This document shows positions 1 through 13,700 of a DNA stretch of 64,000 bases, piece by piece (the first letter of the stretch is position 1; the number at the start of each line of letters is the position of its first letter). The notes under the pieces were generated by a model. The model saw only the letters and a program-made list of their open reading frames with translations, was not told where the DNA came from and did not search any database. Source of the stretch: Panagrolaimus kolymaensis (Eukaryota; Nematoda; Chromadorea; Rhabditida; Panagrolaimidae); assembly GCA_028622995.1 (NCBI GenBank), contig JAJQJQ010000062.1:868001-932000 (forward strand). The letters are read 5' to 3'. The position numbers and the translations under genes are program-made.

Positions 1-473
1 AAAATATTTTTAGCAACAACCTTCGAAGTTTTTTTAACGCAGTTTTGCAATCGCACATTGCGAAATTTTTTCGCGCTTTTTTTTACTTTTTTTGCGGCAA
101 TCTTGAACAAAGTTGTTATAGTTAGTTGCGGACGAAACAAAATGTTTAGAAGATTTTTTTGAGACATTATCGATACGTTTTTGCAATTAATTAGTCAAGG
201 AGTAAATTGGTAGTAACTAAAAATATAATAAAAGCGCTTGTAATAAAACGCATAGTTTTTTTTGCAAATTCAAGCTTTGAGAAAAAAACTTTATTTATTT
301 ATTTTCCAACAAGAAAAAAATGTGTGTAAAGCACCAAATTACAAATAATAAAAAAGAGTAATAATAACTCTGGGTGAAATGAAAAATAAAAGTTAATGAA
401 TTAAATTAATAATATAGTTTTTTTTTGGCATTTTTAATAGCTGCAATTTTTTATATGTATCAATAATACTCCT
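1..473. other. AT-rich flank without a supported gene
   Basis: Low-complexity A/T-rich sequence. It is downstream (3') of the minus-strand RNF121 homologue and probably holds its 3' UTR. I see no coding exon, RNA gene or repeat family. Confidence 0.5.
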
Positions 474-2034
<1,561 letters not shown>

Positions 2035-3321
2035 TATAAAATATTTATTTAATATTTAACCCGTTGTTTGCATTAAAAATTAAAAGATATATAAGTAAGT
2101 TAAAGCGATGAATGGTTTATTAATAAAATTTAATAAGGATAATTATTAATGAAATTCCTCCAACAAATAATAAAGATTTTTGTGTTGGAACAAATTTTAT
2201 TTTTGCAACAAGAAAAAAAAATTCCAACTGCTTTGGTTGGAGAGTGTCTGGGGAAATCGCGTTTTGCCCAAATTATCTATAAAATTATAAATTCAAAAAT
2301 TGAGGGAAAGACGACCATGTTTTGTTATTTATTTATTTATCAGCATTTCATTATAAATAATTTGTTAGAAAAGGAAATGGCTCCAAATAATGGCACCAAT
2401 AAGAATTTTTTTAAATTTAACACTGCTTTTGACTATAAATAATTTTTTACTATTTTCTAACAAAGATTTTTTTAACATTAATGAAGTTGCTTTTTTATAT
2501 AAAATCGAATGTGGCAATTTTTTCTTTCAATTTTTAAAAATTTTTAATAAAAACTATTTATTTATCCTAAATGTTCAGAAAGTCAATTTTTTTTACCCTT
2601 GCCTATTTTATCTTTGATTTTATTTTTTTCTTCTTTTTTAATTCTTGGACGAACAGTTTTACTTTTCTTTTCATATTTAATCCAATCGCATCAATTTCCA
2701 TTTCCATTGTTCATTGTGAAGTTGGTTCGGGCGCCACCATTATTTTTCCTTCTTCACAAGGGAAAAATTAAATAAACTTCGCCAACTTTTTTTTGCAACC
2801 GTTTTAAATTTATTTTTTTTACTTCACAAAGTTGTTGTGTGAATATTTTTTATTTTTGAATATTTTGTAAAGGTTTTATTAATTTTCTTTAATCTAATCA
2901 AATTTTAAACAGATAGTTTAAAAAACTATGAAAAACCCGGTATAAAATATGAAAGTAAATTGTTAAATTTTCTCAAACTCGAAATGTTTTGTCCAATAAA
3001 TTTTATCGAAATGAACACTTGTGTTTTTTGTTTACGAACCTGGATATGTAATTTATTTAAACATTGTAATAAATAACAAAATTTAAAAATTAACCAGCTT
3101 TTTAGCATTTCCCACACACCAATAATGAATTTATTTTGATCGACATCCTTGAACTAAGTTCTGATCCTCTCTCTGAATGGTTATTTGAAATTAGTTTTAT
3201 TTTTATAATTAGAGAAGCTATGAGAAGCGTAAATAAAATTGTAAATTTTATGTTTATTTTAAAAGCAGCATTTCAAGACACAAAAAAAATTATTAAACAT
3301 TTTAATAAAAAAATATATACA
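2035..3321. other. Intergenic, no supported gene
   Basis: Contains the region upstream of the RNF121 homologue and the region downstream of the bZIP-like gene. Open frames here are A/T homopolymer artefacts (runs of Phe, Lys, Asn) with no recognisable motif and no matching splice phases. Confidence 0.5.
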
Positions 3322-3724
3322 TTAAAGCTTATTATTGCTGGGCTCGATTTTAGTTTCATTGCATCCACAAATTTTTAAATCTTCATTTGAAATAACAAAG
3401 TTTGGATTTGATAAAAGAGAATTCCATAATTTTGTGGCCGTCATTTTATCATGTTTACATAATTTTGGAAGCAATCGATTGAAATCTGTTTGGAATGAAG
3501 CACATTCATTTTTAAGTTTGATATTTTCATTTTCAAATTTTTTAAGATCAGCTATTTTTTGAGTTTCAGCTGCATTTTTCTTTTCTCGATATCCTTTAAT
3601 GGAATCTTTTTTTGCTGCCTTTTTAGCAATAATATCATTTTTGTAAATACTGGGACGACCGGGCTGAAAAATAAAATATGTTTAATTATTATAAGGAAAT
3701 ATTTAGCTTAACAAAACTTACCAT
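3322..3724 (-). CDS. Small bZIP-like nuclear protein
   Basis: Two exons. Exon 1 (3724-3722) contributes only the ATG and is followed by a perfect GTAAGT donor. Exon 2 is 3663-3322, giving 114 aa beginning MPGRPSIYKND. A strongly basic stretch (residues about 15-37, containing KKAAKK and YREKKNAAE) runs into an amphipathic helix with a hydrophobic heptad F44, L51, F58, L65. A Cys-containing tail ends ...CGCNETKIEPSNNKL. The layout resembles a short bZIP transcription factor, but the canonical N-x7-R of the basic region is not intact, so DNA binding is uncertain. An alternative reading is a simple basic coiled-coil protein. I do not recognise an orthologue. Confidence 0.6.
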
Positions 3725-4359
3725 TTTTCGACTTTTGGATTTGAAAAAAAAAATTTTAAATATAATTTTTAACAAGCGGAAAATATTATTACGATAATAG
3801 ATCGTATTTTACCTGGGAAAACTAAAAAAACAATATTTTTTAGGTGTTTATTCCCCCCTTTTATATGCACATTTAATGCCCCCTTTTTTTGTTCACATGA
3901 GTTTTAAATTGGAGCACTAAAAATATTTTCTATCGTGTAATGCAAAAATAAAAAGAAAGCGTAGTTGCATTTTTTTCTTTCTTCTTTAAAAGTTTTTCCT
4001 TTGATAATTTTTTTTCTCCTCTTGCAAATTTTTGTGAGTGATGTGACTAAATATTTTTTGTCTTGTAATTTTTATTTCCAAAAATTTTCCGTACAGTAAA
4101 AAAGAGAAAGGAAATAATGAATTTTCAAATTCTCATTTTCGCTGCATAATTTTTACTTTCATTTTAGTCATGTATTCTTATTTTTTTACTGGAAAAAAAT
4201 CCGAATATTTGCTTTTCTATCAAAAATGTTTCGTAATTCAAGCGTTCATTTTTTATTAGGAAAGTATGTTTTTGTTCGTTGTTTGTTCTCTAAATTTCAC
4301 CACCTTCTTATTTTGCCACATACAGTAACCCTTTGGTTAAAAAAAGATAGCCAAAAATA

Positions 4360-4500
4360 ATGAATTTAGCTTTGGCAATCGTAATTATTGGAATTCATTT
4401 TTTACCGTGGATTCTGATTACAATTCAAGTAAATTTAATGAAACGCAATATATTTCCTTTTGATACAAATAAATCAACCAAGAATGGCGTTAACAAATAA
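4360..4500 (+). CDS. Possible 46-aa single-pass membrane microprotein
   Basis: ATG at 4360 opens a 46-codon frame ending TAA at 4498-4500. The first 23 residues (MNLALAIVIIGIHFLPWILI...) form one uninterrupted hydrophobic segment, followed by a polar, Lys/Asn-rich tail. A 3' splice-like TACAG lies 36 nt upstream. Codon composition is less homopolymeric than the surroundings. I do not recognise the family, and a chance open frame in AT-rich DNA is possible. Confidence 0.35.
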   Translation: MNLALAIVIIGIHFLPWILITIQVNLMKRNIFPFDTNKSTKNGVNK

Positions 4501-5607
4501 TTCAAGTGTTTAATCCATCAATGCGAGATGGAAATAAGTATTTTTGCTTGCTCGATAAAGGCTATCCCATTTAGAATATTTAATAAAAAGTCTTCCATTA
4601 CGTTTTTGTTTTTCTCATTGCAAATGCGAGATTTTTTTTTACTTTATTGAAGCTTTGATAGATCGTTTAATTTTTTTTAATCAATCGGTGAATGTTTTGC
4701 AAATTTTTTCGATGGTATATTTTTAAACAATATGCATATTTCATTTACATTTTTAGCAATTTTTTCGTTTGTGTTAGAAAAAAATGTATTTCAAAAGAAA
4801 AAATTTGCAGCCGCAATAATTTTTTTAGAAATATGGATCTTTATGAATTTAATAAGTTCTTGTTCGTTTTTGTTTTTAGTATGAGAGCCAAATTGGGATT
4901 CGACGGAAATGGAGGAGTTAAAAAAATGGAAATTTGTAAAATTTTTGGGTTATATAAAAAAGATGTTTCTCGAAGCGCAATTACCAATTCAATCAAAACT
5001 TTAAGAATATCTGTTTTCTAAACCAATGAATGCTTTATAGTGGCAAGCTTTTGGGGCGATAAATCCAAACTAGTTATAACTAGGCTAGATTGAGGTTTAT
5101 TTTTACAGCAAATAATATTACTTCCTTTCTGATACTGTACTCTATGAAAGCTCCCACAATTATTGGACATAGTTCTTTATTTTTCTTAATCCTCTGGCAT
5201 ATTCTTTGTTTTTGTGTTTTATTATAAAAAAATATAAAAAGATACTTTGACAAGTCTCTTACAGTATTTTTTGTTATGCTAAATAACATTCTGTTTTTGC
5301 TTTTCTTCTTATCACAAAAATTTTCAAAGATGCTGAACTCACAATTTTTTCCTTTTTTTTCTTCATCCTAAAGTTTTGAAGGAAGCTTGGGCGAGGTCTT
5401 ACAGTATCCTCCTCAAACATTATTTTTGTTTTATTTTTTTTATCAGAAAATGTTTTTCCATTATGTTGTAGATTCTAAAATACTTTTCATCATCTCACGG
5501 TGTTGTTTGATTTTTAGTCGTTTAATTCGATCACGCGATCTATTTATTTTCTTGTTAAAAAAAAGATGACAGAAAATCAAAAATAAAAATGATAAAAAGG
5601 TCGTTAA
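4501..5607. other. Intergenic with one weak open frame
   Basis: An open frame on the plus strand (4692-5021, 109 codons) ends with a less biased stretch (MRAKLGFDGNGGVKKME...) preceded by a TTTTTAG acceptor near 4878. No partner exon or known motif is seen, so I do not call a gene. Confidence 0.35.
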
Positions 5608-7164
5608 TTAGCAATTCCAAGTTTTATGTAATTGATTGAAATGTTTTTGAGTTTCATCTTCAGCTTCACCAATAATTAATTCCACCCCAAATACTGAGCG
5701 AACATGAGGGCCACTGGGTTCAACTTTGAAAGAAAAAAACAGCAAAGGTAAATTAAATTTTTTAAAAAGCTTTTTCAATTCTTTTTGTAAAACTTGATTT
5801 TCAAAATAATTGATTGCTTGAATGCATAAAGCATAAATGGCGATGATTAAATCGAATAAAACAAAAATAATGTTTGAAAATATGCTTTCACCAATTAAAA
5901 ATGAAAGTAAAAATGATAAAAGAAATAATCCAACAAGGATGGAAGTGCAAATCCAACCAAATATAAACATTTTTTTAATCATCTAAAAAAATAGTCAAAC
6001 TGATTTTGCCAAAGAAAAAAAGATTACTGTAGCAACTGAAAAAAAAAAAAGTTAATACTAACCCTTGCAACTTTAATATTTTCAACAACTTGAAATCTTT
6101 TACTTAATGAATAACGTTTACTACTGCCATAGCATAAATTATCTTCATAAAAAGCAATATTACATTTAGCTGAATATAAATATAATATCAATGCTAAAGC
6201 ATTTGGAATAGCTATAATGCCCATAATTAAATAAATTGAACATAAATCTAAAAAAGAGCAAATTTTTAGTTTCTTAGTTTTTTTTAAAGCTAAAATTTTT
6301 TAAAGTAAAACAAACCATAAATAAAGCTATAAGTTGTTAGAATGGAAACACAATCAATAATTGTAACTAAGAAAATTGAAATATACACGCGGGATTTAAT
6401 TTCATAATCTTCAACAAATATGGTTGCAAACCATCGTTCCATTGCTAATCCAGGAATTGTAAAAGCTCCAACACAAAGACAATATGACCGAAATATATTT
6501 GCTATATGAAAGATTAAAGAATTTTCTATGGCTTCTAAAAAATTAGATAGTTGAATTAAGTTTTAAAAAATTGACAAAATTGTATTTTTATTTTTAGGAA
6601 GTGTACGGTAATTTGAAAACAGACATTAACACCCACATTTAGCAATGGTTGCGGGGCCATTTTTTTGTTTGGTTTTATGGAGAAAAAAATAAAAGCTTCA
6701 ATTAATTTAATAAATGAAACATATGATTTTATTCTTGCACCCATAATCTTGTTTTTGGTAAAACTGAAGAAAAGCTTTCTTTATTTTATTTTTTCTTTTG
6801 AAGCTAAAATAAAAATCGAGTTTGTCCCCATTTTTTTCTGACTTCCAAAATTTATTTCAAAAAACACCCAAAAACAAAAATATTCTCATACCTTCATTAT
6901 TCCAATAATAAAAAATTGAAAAATAATTACAATAATCGATGGAGAAAATAAAAAATAAATTATGCCAATATTAAAAAAAATTATACTTAAATTTGTATGG
7001 TATCCAATTGAGATGGAACCTAAATGAATTCGAACAAATAATTCGATGATAACCAAACTCATTCCAAATAAAGTTAAAATAATCACCACAACCATGAGAG
7101 AAGTAAATAAATGTGTGAGATGCTCATTATAAACGAGAGTTCGATTTGGATAGAAAAAATACAT
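5608..7164 (-). CDS. Sre-like serpentine chemoreceptor (7TM), one splice phase unresolved
   Basis: Recognisable exons: 7164-6892 (two TM segments), 6534-6316, 6247-6063 and 5982-5608. The second exon carries AMERWFATIFVEDYE, the Sre-family pattern of an Arg-Trp/Tyr-Phe-Ala after TM3 followed by a DYE loop. The third has LSKRFQVVENIKVAR, the family's conserved pre-TM6 segment, and the last encodes two more TM segments and a cytosolic tail. Family knowledge: nematode-specific receptors of chemosensory neurons. Introns 2 and 3 join in phase, but exon 1 to exon 2 does not (the total is 2 modulo 3), so either a small exon within 6535-6891 is missed or the gene is damaged. Assignment to Sre rather than the related Sra/Srab families is by motif memory. 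Confidence 0.7.
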
Positions 7165-8812
7165 TCGAATAACAAATAAAAAATAAATTTAAAAATGAGG
7201 CTAAAAACAAAATTAGGTATTTACAAAAAAAAATTGATTATAATGTTGCCACGAAAAAAGAAGTAAAACAGAAAAATGTGGCAAAGAAAAAATTTTAGAA
7301 GCCATTAAAAAAAGTGAAAAAGCAGGTGAAAAAATTTGAGAACATGATGACGAAAGGTTAAAAGTTTTTTTTACCACATTAGCAGCAGTGACATTTTATG
7401 GATATCGTCATAAAAAAAAGTTTATTTAAATTTTTTTCTAGCTTTTGGAAGAAAGAAAAAGATGGTAATTTCTCGAAAAATGCAAAACTTTGATAATATT
7501 GGAAAAATTACATATGTAATTTTTTTGAAGTGCGCATTGCTGATTTTAAAACGAAACACCATTGATGATGTTTAAAATTTTTGTATCTCTTCCAACACCT
7601 TCTAATTATTTTAAGAAATCAAAAGTTAGATATGAAACACGTGACTTTGTTGAAAATTTTATTCTAAGAAATTTCAAGAAAAAAAAAAAGATTAAAAGTG
7701 GCACGTAAGTACATACATTTTTTCTCTCATTGATGTTACTATAATATTTTTATTAAAAATTGTGCCGAAATCAATAGTTACATTATTACATCCGTCCATA
7801 ATTATTCCTTTTCGTTGTTCACATAACCTCATTCAAAAAACAACCAACAATTAGGGTGTTAGAAACTTTTTTGAAAATTATATGTTTTTTTAACTAATAA
7901 AGAAATTTTTTTAATCTTTGAAAATGTGTTATGCATACTTTCAGTTTTCATGTCAAGGGCTTGAATGTTGTTACTATTGAAAAATAAACGATGCAATAAA
8001 ATCAATCAATCAATAAAGAAAAAATAATTTTTACATTATGTTTGATTTTATTTTCTCTCTTGAAATAATATTGAATATTCTTGTAGCCTAAAATAACGTC
8101 ACACTTAAAAAAGCAGCTAATAATGCAGGCAAATATTTTTTTTTTTTTATCTCTCGATGAATAAAGTTGACTTTAATTTAACACTTCCTTTGATTGGGCT
8201 CGAAATGAAAATATGAAACAAAAAAACAAAAAATGTTGCATGATGGGTTTTTTCTTTTGGACACCGCGGAAAATTGAAATTTGATTTACGAATTAGTGAT
8301 TCATCACAATCAAAAATTTTAAAAAATATTAATTTTATGCTAATCTCAACGTTATGTTTGTTCTTTGATATAAATATGTTTGTTTACGAAAGAGCTTAGA
8401 CTTGACTATTATTTTCTTTTGTTGCTATTGCTTTTTGTTCTTTTTTTTTGTTAATTTAAAGTTTTTAAATCGTGCATAAATTTTTCGTTTTGCATTTTGT
8501 TGTTTCTATAAACAGCCATTGTTTTTAAATTTGCATCATTTTTTAAAGAACAACAACATCGTGTGTCTGAAGCTAATTTTATATATTTAAAATGCAAATC
8601 ACAAACAACACTTTTTTGATTATAAAAATAAGCGTCAATTGATGTGTGGATTCAGTATTTATTTTTTCCTATAAAAAACAAGCCAAATTAATGGAAGACG
8701 AACGTTTTTTTGGGTCTAAGGTTATGGTGATAAAAGTATTTTTTGACTACTTTGGTTTAATATTTTTTTTCGTGGAAACAAAGCAAAGGCTTCTTTTTAT
8801 AAATTCAAAATC
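7165..8812. other. Intergenic, no supported gene
   Basis: AT-rich sequence upstream of the chemoreceptor gene. The promoter must lie here, but I can point to no specific site. Open frames are short and homopolymeric. Confidence 0.45.
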
Positions 8813-9068
8813 TGTTAAAGGGAGTGTCCCAAACGATGAGAATAATTTTACTACGACGGGTGTTCCTAGCCCGAAAGTTTCATTGTCTCAAAAGCTTACA
8901 AAGTGCTACGAATTTTTGTAGCTTTTTGTAGCATTTAGAGAAAATTTCGTAAACTTTTGAAAAAACTTTGTAAAACTTTGTTAGACTTTGAGACAGTGAA
9001 GAAAAACTTTCGGGCTAGGAACACCCGCTGTAAGGGTTTTCTCATCGTTTGGGACACTCCCTTTAACA
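8813..9068. mobile_element. MITE-like foldback element, 256 bp
   Basis: The two ends are long inverted repeats. The left arm starts TGTTAAAGGGAGTGTCCC at 8813 and the right arm ends with its exact complement at 9068. Complementarity continues inward with small gaps through CGTTTGGGACAC, GGGTGTTCCTAGCCCGAAAG and TTTGAGACA for roughly 90 nt per arm, leaving a spacer of about 60-80 nt. The terminal TTAA on both sides could be a piggyBac-type target duplication, or TA a Tc1/mariner-type one; the sequence alone does not decide. There is no coding capacity, so it is a non-autonomous element. Confidence 0.85.
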
Positions 9069-9667
9069 ATCAATTCCCTTTTTTCAAATTCTAAATTGAC
9101 AGAAACATTTTTCTGGAAGTTCAAAATCCCTTTTTTTTAAGTTAAAATTTAAGAGAAGTTAAAACACTTTATTTTTTTTTTTTTGACGTACACTAAAAGC
9201 AAAAAAGCAGCAACCAAAAAAAAAAACACTGAAATATTTTTCTGCTTCACTTTTTTCGTTGCTGTTTTTGAATGAATTTTTATGCTTTGTTTGGTTTTTA
9301 TGTTTTTTATAACAAAAAATTTAAATCGATTATGAGAAAAGGATAAAAGAAAAAAATTAAAGTGCCTCCTTCAATATTTACACAAAATAAACCGACCCGT
9401 TAAAATATATGTATTTATTTATGTTTATTGTGTTCGAAGAGAAAAGAAGAAGAAATGGGATTTTAAACTTGAACCCCAAAAAAAGGTTGTTTCAGTTACA
9501 AGAAAAAAAAATCCTTTTTTATTTTAAATTTTTAAGTTCAAAACTGTGAAATTTTTAAAGTAAAATTGTCTAAATTTTAAGCGCGGCTTCAGGAATTTTA
9601 TTTTTTTCAAATTACAACTTTTTAATAAAAAAATTTAAATGTTTTTAGGGTTTTTAAATTCTTAGAA
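9069..9667. other. Upstream region of the lipase gene
   Basis: Homopolymer-rich sequence between the MITE and the lipase start. A TTAG acceptor at 9662-9665 lies two bases before the lipase ATG and is a likely spliced-leader acceptor. Confidence 0.4.
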
Positions 9668-10788
9668 ATGTATGCAAAAGAGTATTATTATTTGACAATT
9701 CTTTCCATTTTTATTTCTTCTCTACCATTTTCCATTTCGGTTTTTACTGAAGATTTTAAACAATTTTTGGAAGACTCATATGGCGAAGAAATAACAAAAA
9801 AATTAGAGAGACTCTACATGGGCCCAGGAAGATTGGGAAGTTTTGGTGGAAAAGAAAATTCTAATGAAACTATTAAAAATCAGGTTTAATAATTACTTTT
9901 GGTTTTTGTTTTAAAATTCGAAACTTTTTTTCTTTTTACAGCCAATAATTTTCGTTCATGGTTTGACAAGTCGAGCGGGATTTTGGATTCCACATTTTGA
10001 ATATTTTACTACCAAAAAAAATTATTCCACCGCTGAACTTTATGCTACCACTTATGGCGATGGTGGACTTGGATTTGCGGTAAAAAGTCAATCGAATTGT
10101 GAAAGTATAAAACAAGTAAGTAATTTTTCTTAAAAAACATTTTTTTGATGCCTTTAAATTTTTTGATGAAAATTACTTTATTTTTTAAAATTTCCATGAA
10201 AAAAAAGTTTTAGATTCGAAATTTAATTAAAGCTGTTTATAATTATACTGAATCCAAAATAGATATTATTACTCATTCCCTTGGAGCTGCAGTAACCCGA
10301 AAAGCAATATTGGGTGGAAAATGCGTGGATACAAAAAATGAAACTTTGGGTGAATCATTAACAAATTTAGTTGATACTTTTATAAGCGTTGCGGGTGTTG
10401 GATATGGCGCAGAAAGTTGTCCAATTTTTTTGGAATCTTGCAATGATAAAAATGGTTTTGATTGTAAATCGGATTTTATTGTAAGCAAACAAAAAAATAT
10501 TTTTTACATAATTTTTTAATTTTTTTGTAGCACGATTTAAATATTCCAAATAATCGATATGAAGGCGAATATTCTTATTATATTTATAGCATCGATGATC
10601 ATATTATTGGAAAGGATTGTTGTGGAAATTTTTGTCCTAAAATTAAAAATGCCACAAATAAATCTGAACATAAAATTCTTAATCATTTAACAATCGTTTC
10701 TAAAACCATTAATATCCAATTTGCAATGTTACGAAATCATACGGTTATTACAGAAGATAATATTTATAATGCTAATTCTATTTTATAA
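9668..10788 (+). CDS. Secreted class-2 (EstA/lips-type) triacylglycerol lipase
   Basis: Exons 9668-9883, 9942-10115, 10214-10480 and 10531-10788 join in phase 0 to give 304 aa. Residues 1-24 are a hydrophobic signal peptide. The mature part has the oxyanion-hole PIIFVHGLTSR near residue 75, the nucleophile elbow THSLGA (Ser in GxSxG-like context) near 150, a catalytic-Asp candidate in SIDDHIIG, paired Cys (CNDK, CKSD, CCGNFC), and a His near the end (LRNHTVIT). This order matches the lipase class 2 family, which is expanded in nematodes and thought to act extracellularly or in the gut lumen on acylglycerols. The terminal His assignment is tentative. An AATAAA lies about 40 nt after the stop. 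Confidence 0.93.
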
Positions 10789-13700
10789 TAGTAATTAAAT
10801 TTTGTTTATTTTTGCAATGAATTTTTTTTAATAAAGATTAATAAATTTAGTGAAATTCAGCAAAAAAAAATTACTATTCGACATCAAAAATAGAGACAGC
10901 AAAATAAATTCTATAAAAAGTTAATGAAAAAATAAATGCTGGCTGTTGGCGTGAAAAATAAAAAAGCACATTGAATATTCAATGGTGGCCAATAAACCCA
11001 GAAACAACTTTTTTTTATATCGCTTACTGTACTTTGCCATAAAGTGTTATCCTGTATTCTCGCCCTATAGGATTACAGGTATTTTTTGGGCTAAACAACT
11101 TTTTAATACCTTCTTTAAAATTTTATCACGCAAAAGCATAGAATTTTTGGAAGCCACTGTACAAAAGTTTTCCAACTTAATTGTTTTAGTTATTATGGTG
11201 ACAGTTTAGATTTTAATTTTTTCTTCAACAGTAAATTTTTTTTAATACAAGAATAAAAGAATTTGCATTTTGCATTGATGAAATATTTTGATCGACAAGC
11301 AAAACACAGTTTAGCTATTAATAAAAAAAATATCTGAAACTTTAAAGAATTAAGAAAAAAAAAATCCTCTTCCCTCTGGTTTTCAATGTTTTTTCCCATC
11401 ATTTATTATAATTTTTTTTAATATTGCTGAATGGCTGTTTCTTCGAACTAACTAACTAACAACTGTGTCGATCAAATCTGCTTTTTTTTTGTTTCTTTCT
11501 CTCAGTGATTCTTCACTAAATTTTTATTTTTTCGAAATCATTTTTTTGATTGGAAAAACGGAGGCTTTTATATATTATCCAAAATCCAATCATGTTAATC
11601 TCTCTTCGTGTGTTTCATTTTTTAAAATTCTTTTCAATTTGAATTTGACTTTCTTTTTTTTTGTTGAAGAGCAACACTTTCGATTCTTTTTGGTTTTTTT
11701 ATGAAGAGCGTGTTTTTTTTTTGTCTATTGCCTTCTCCAACACATTCATATTCAGTTCCAAGATTTTCTTTATCTTTTCTTTACTAAAAGAGACTTGAAC
11801 AGTTTTTTGTTCTTTTTGAATGTTTAAAAAAAATAAATGAATGAATGGATGAATTTAGTTTTTTTGTTACACTTTCATAACCGCTTGATTTTTTCATTGC
11901 TTCTTTCATTTTACTTTTTATTGATTTTATTTTTTGGGATAAAGCATGATTTTGACGTTTACAGTATTGAATCATTTTTTTGAAGCGGTATTACTATCTC
12001 GCGAGATTTTATAATCAGCTTGAAAAAAAATGTGGTTCTCGTCCTTGTTTTCATTAATTCTTTGAAGAGCAGTTCTTTAATTTTGATTTTTTTTTCTAAA
12101 AATGTATTTTCTTTTTTTAATAAATTTTTTTGACTCTTCCTTCTTGAAGATGACGCATTTTTGGTTTATTATTAAAAAAAGACATCCTCCACTTCTTGTT
12201 TTTTTTTCTAAGTTTCTAATATGTAAAGAAAGGTGTGCGAAAGAAATACAGCAAAACAACTTTTCGCCTCTAATCCATCCTCCTTTCACTTTTGTACTTT
12301 TTTTATTATTAGGTTAAATCAATTATGTTGTTGAGTATTAAAAAAAAGTGAAAACGATAATTATGTAATTCCTAAAAATTGCAACATATTTTTTCATTTT
12401 TGAAAAGGAAATTTTGCAAATTTACATATTCTTTCTTCTTTTTTGTTTCATGAAATAAAAAAAATTGGTTTATTGGGTTTGGTTTTGTGGAATGTAAGTC
12501 TATAATTATAAATACATAACGATGATGACAGCCATAATAATTTGGTGAGAAAGAGTTTCATTCGAAAATGAAATTGATGGCGATTGCAAAAATAAGGGTT
12601 TCATTGAATCAAATTTAATTTTGTAAAAACTTTAACAAATTTTGTTTTCATTCAAGAAAAAAAAGTAAAGTTTTCATTTCAGAAATTTGCGCCTTCAACT
12701 TTTTTCGAAATTCTCAAAGTCAAATAAAATGTTTCAAAATTTCTCATCTTTTAAATTAGCAGTTACATTTTTTATTTTACACATAAAACATTTGTAAAAA
12801 GTGAAAGAAGAGCAGCTATTATTTTTCACAGATTATTTGACTAAATTTTTTTTTATTCTTTTTTTTCTGCCTCATCAATTTAGAACAAAAAAACTTTTAT
12901 TCTTTCTTTTCATCTCATTTTATTTTTTTGACACATATCCTATTCTTCTTTTTTTCTCTCTCACCATCTATCTTTAAGTGATACATTTAAAAACCGTAAC
13001 AAAATAATGCAGCGGCGATTTTGCATAAAACTTGTAAAAAAAAATAGTTTTCAATTATTTTTGTGAAGAAAAACATTGTATCAAAGAACTAATCATCGTG
13101 TTTTTGATTTTCTTCCAAATTATTATTACCAAAGTGTATCTTTTTTCTTTTTGTTAAAGGTAAAAATGAAGAAACAGAAAAAAGAGTAATTTTTTTACTT
13201 TTGGAAACTTTTAATAAACCTTTTAAATTTTTGGTGCTAAAAAATCCAAACAACATTTATTTTTAGTGTTTTTTTTATTTATTATTTTTTCTAAAGTTTT
13301 GCACACTTACCAGATCCTCCATTTTTTCCTTTAATCTTTCATTCCAATCATTCTATTTTTTAAACCAGCGAGCGCTTTATTAAATCATAAAATAATTTTA
13401 TGGTTTTTTTACTTTTAAAAAAAGAAGAAGTAACGACGACCACCACCAATCAAGGATGCCCTCATTAAGTCATATCCTTACCTAAATTTTAAAATGGATT
13501 TTAAAAAGATAAAAATCCAAAAAGGTGTCAGAGATTTACAGAGAAAAAAAAAGTAGGATATTAGCAGATATTCGGAGCAGCATCGTGATGACATGGTTTA
13601 ATTAGCTTACGTAAAAAATAGTGTCAAAATAAATTAGTGATTTTTTATTTTAAAATATTGAAAAATATAAATGGATGAGTTGGCTTTGGATAAAAAATAA

